DNA of 5,123 nucleotides from Saprospirales bacterium (GTDB lineage: Bacteria; Bacteroidota; Bacteroidia; Chitinophagales; Saprospiraceae): positions 6,199 through 11,321 of the forward strand of contig JAHEAS010000050.1 in assembly GCA_024642645.1 (NCBI GenBank), in the 5' to 3' direction. The position numbers and the translations under genes are program-made. The notes beneath the pieces are model-generated. The model made no database searches, was not told the origin of the DNA, and worked only from the letters and a program-made list of their open reading frames with translations. Below are positions 4,468 to 5,123 of the stretch, in pieces; within the stretch, counting starts at the first letter, position 1; every line of letters begins with the position of its first letter.

Positions 4468-5123
4468 ATGAGCAACATTCGGGTACGTTTTGCGCCAAGC
4501 CCAACGGGGGCACTACACATCGGCGGCGTTCGCACGGCGCTGTACAATTATCTTTTTGCAAAAAAAAACGGCGGCACTTTTGTCCTCCGAATCGAAGACA
4601 CTGACCAGGGGCGCTACGTGCCGGGAGCCGAAGATTATATCCTCGAATCACTCGCTTGGTGCGGTATCATGCCCGACGAAGGGCAGGGTATCGGCGGCAA
4701 GTTTGCGCCCTACCGCCAGTCGGAACGCAAGGATATTTACCAAAAATATGCTCTCGAACTGGTGGCCAATGGCAATGCCTATTACGCCTTTGATACGCCC
4801 GAAGAATTGGACGCCAAGCGCCAAGCAGAGGCCGCCGCTGGCAACCACAATTTCAAGTACGATGCTGAGAGCCGCAAGGTGATGAAGACCAGCCTGAGCC
4901 TGTCTACCGATGAGGTACAGCGCCGCCTCGACGCTGGTGAAGACTACGTCATCCGACTGAAAGTGCCTGAAAATGAGACGGTTACGTTCACCGATTTGAT
5001 TCGGGGGGAGGTAAGTTTCCATACCAGCGAGCTGGATGACAAGGTGCTGATGAAGTCGGACGGGATGCCGACGTATCATCTCGCCAATATCGTGGATGAC
5101 CATTTGATGGAAATCACGCACGT
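4468..5123 (+). CDS. gltX: Glutamyl-tRNA synthetase, N-terminal part (cut by window edge)
   Basis: GltX charges tRNA-Glu (in some bacteria also tRNA-Gln) with glutamate in the cytosol, using ATP; it is a class I synthetase. The first 218 codons are visible, under half of the roughly 500-residue enzyme. The ATP-binding signature is seen as FAPSPTGALHIGGVRTAL, with the HIGH-type box at 17-20 (HIGG). Glutamate-site sequence RIEDTD follows at 41-46, then YRQSER (82-87) and SDGMPTYHLANIVDDH (197-212), all typical of bacterial GluRS rather than GlnRS. The Rossmann fold is interrupted by the usual connective insertion around 110-190. The KMSKS loop and anticodon-binding domain lie beyond the window. 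ATG at 4468 puts the first conserved residues at 4-14 as in the family. There is no Shine-Dalgarno; the upstream sequence is a T-rich tandem repeat. Codons 31-34 contain a run of nine A. The reading frame is intact throughout the visible part. Confidence 0.98.
   Translation, partial: MSNIRVRFAPSPTGALHIGGVRTALYNYLFAKKNGGTFVLRIEDTDQGRYVPGAEDYILESLAWCGIMPDEGQGIGGKFAPYRQSERKDIYQKYALELVANGNAYYAFDTPEELDAKRQAEAAAGNHNFKYDAESRKVMKTSLSLSTDEVQRRLDAGEDYVIRLKVPENETVTFTDLIRGEVSFHTSELDDKVLMKSDGMPTYHLANIVDDHLMEITH

Noticed and set aside
1..5123. A novel multi-gene system (defence, secretion, biosynthetic cluster) across the window
   Set aside because: The genes change strand at most junctions, have separate promoters or terminators, and belong to unrelated housekeeping functions; no transposase, integrase, CRISPR repeat, tRNA or toxin-antitoxin pair is visible.

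Overview
The window looks like an ordinary chromosomal segment from a member of the Bacteroidota. Four things point there. The ExbD/TolR N-terminus carries the membrane sequence MADIAFLLLVFFLVTT. The deacetylase and the metalloregulator begin in the style I associate with homologues from this phylum (this is from memory, not a search). None of the six start codons has a clear Shine-Dalgarno sequence. Two good matches to the Bacteroidota -7 promoter element TAnnTTTG lie upstream of genes. I cannot name a genus. Intergenic DNA is clearly more AT-rich than the genes.

Layout from left to right. Positions 1-577 (minus, cut by the window edge) encode a DtxR/MntR-type metal-dependent repressor. Just upstream is a perfect 22-bp palindrome next to a TAnnTTTG box, which fits an autoregulated promoter. 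A strong hairpin terminator at 689-728 closes the next gene, 752-1534 (minus). That gene encodes an unnamed 260-residue protein that I read as a degenerate relative of DEDD 3'-5' exonucleases; it starts with GTG. Positions 1695-2795 (minus) encode an M29-family metallo-aminopeptidase with all six expected metal/catalytic residues. Divergent from it, 2968-3522 (plus) encodes an ExbD/TolR-type protein with no ExbB or TonB gene beside it. It converges on 3534-4184 (minus), a CE4 polysaccharide deacetylase with intact motifs; the two stop codons are only 11 nt apart. A 283-nt AT-rich spacer containing short repeats precedes 4468-5123 (plus, cut by the window edge), the N-terminal part of glutamyl-tRNA synthetase.

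The genes alternate in direction and appear to be single-gene transcription units. I see no operon linking them and no shared pathway: metal homeostasis, peptide turnover, envelope energy transduction, envelope polysaccharide modification and translation each have one gene. I found no mobile element, CRISPR array, tRNA, rRNA or defence-type cluster. The points most worth checking are the repressor operator, the degenerate exonuclease-like protein, the solitary exbD, and the small repeats in the leaders of the aminopeptidase and gltX.
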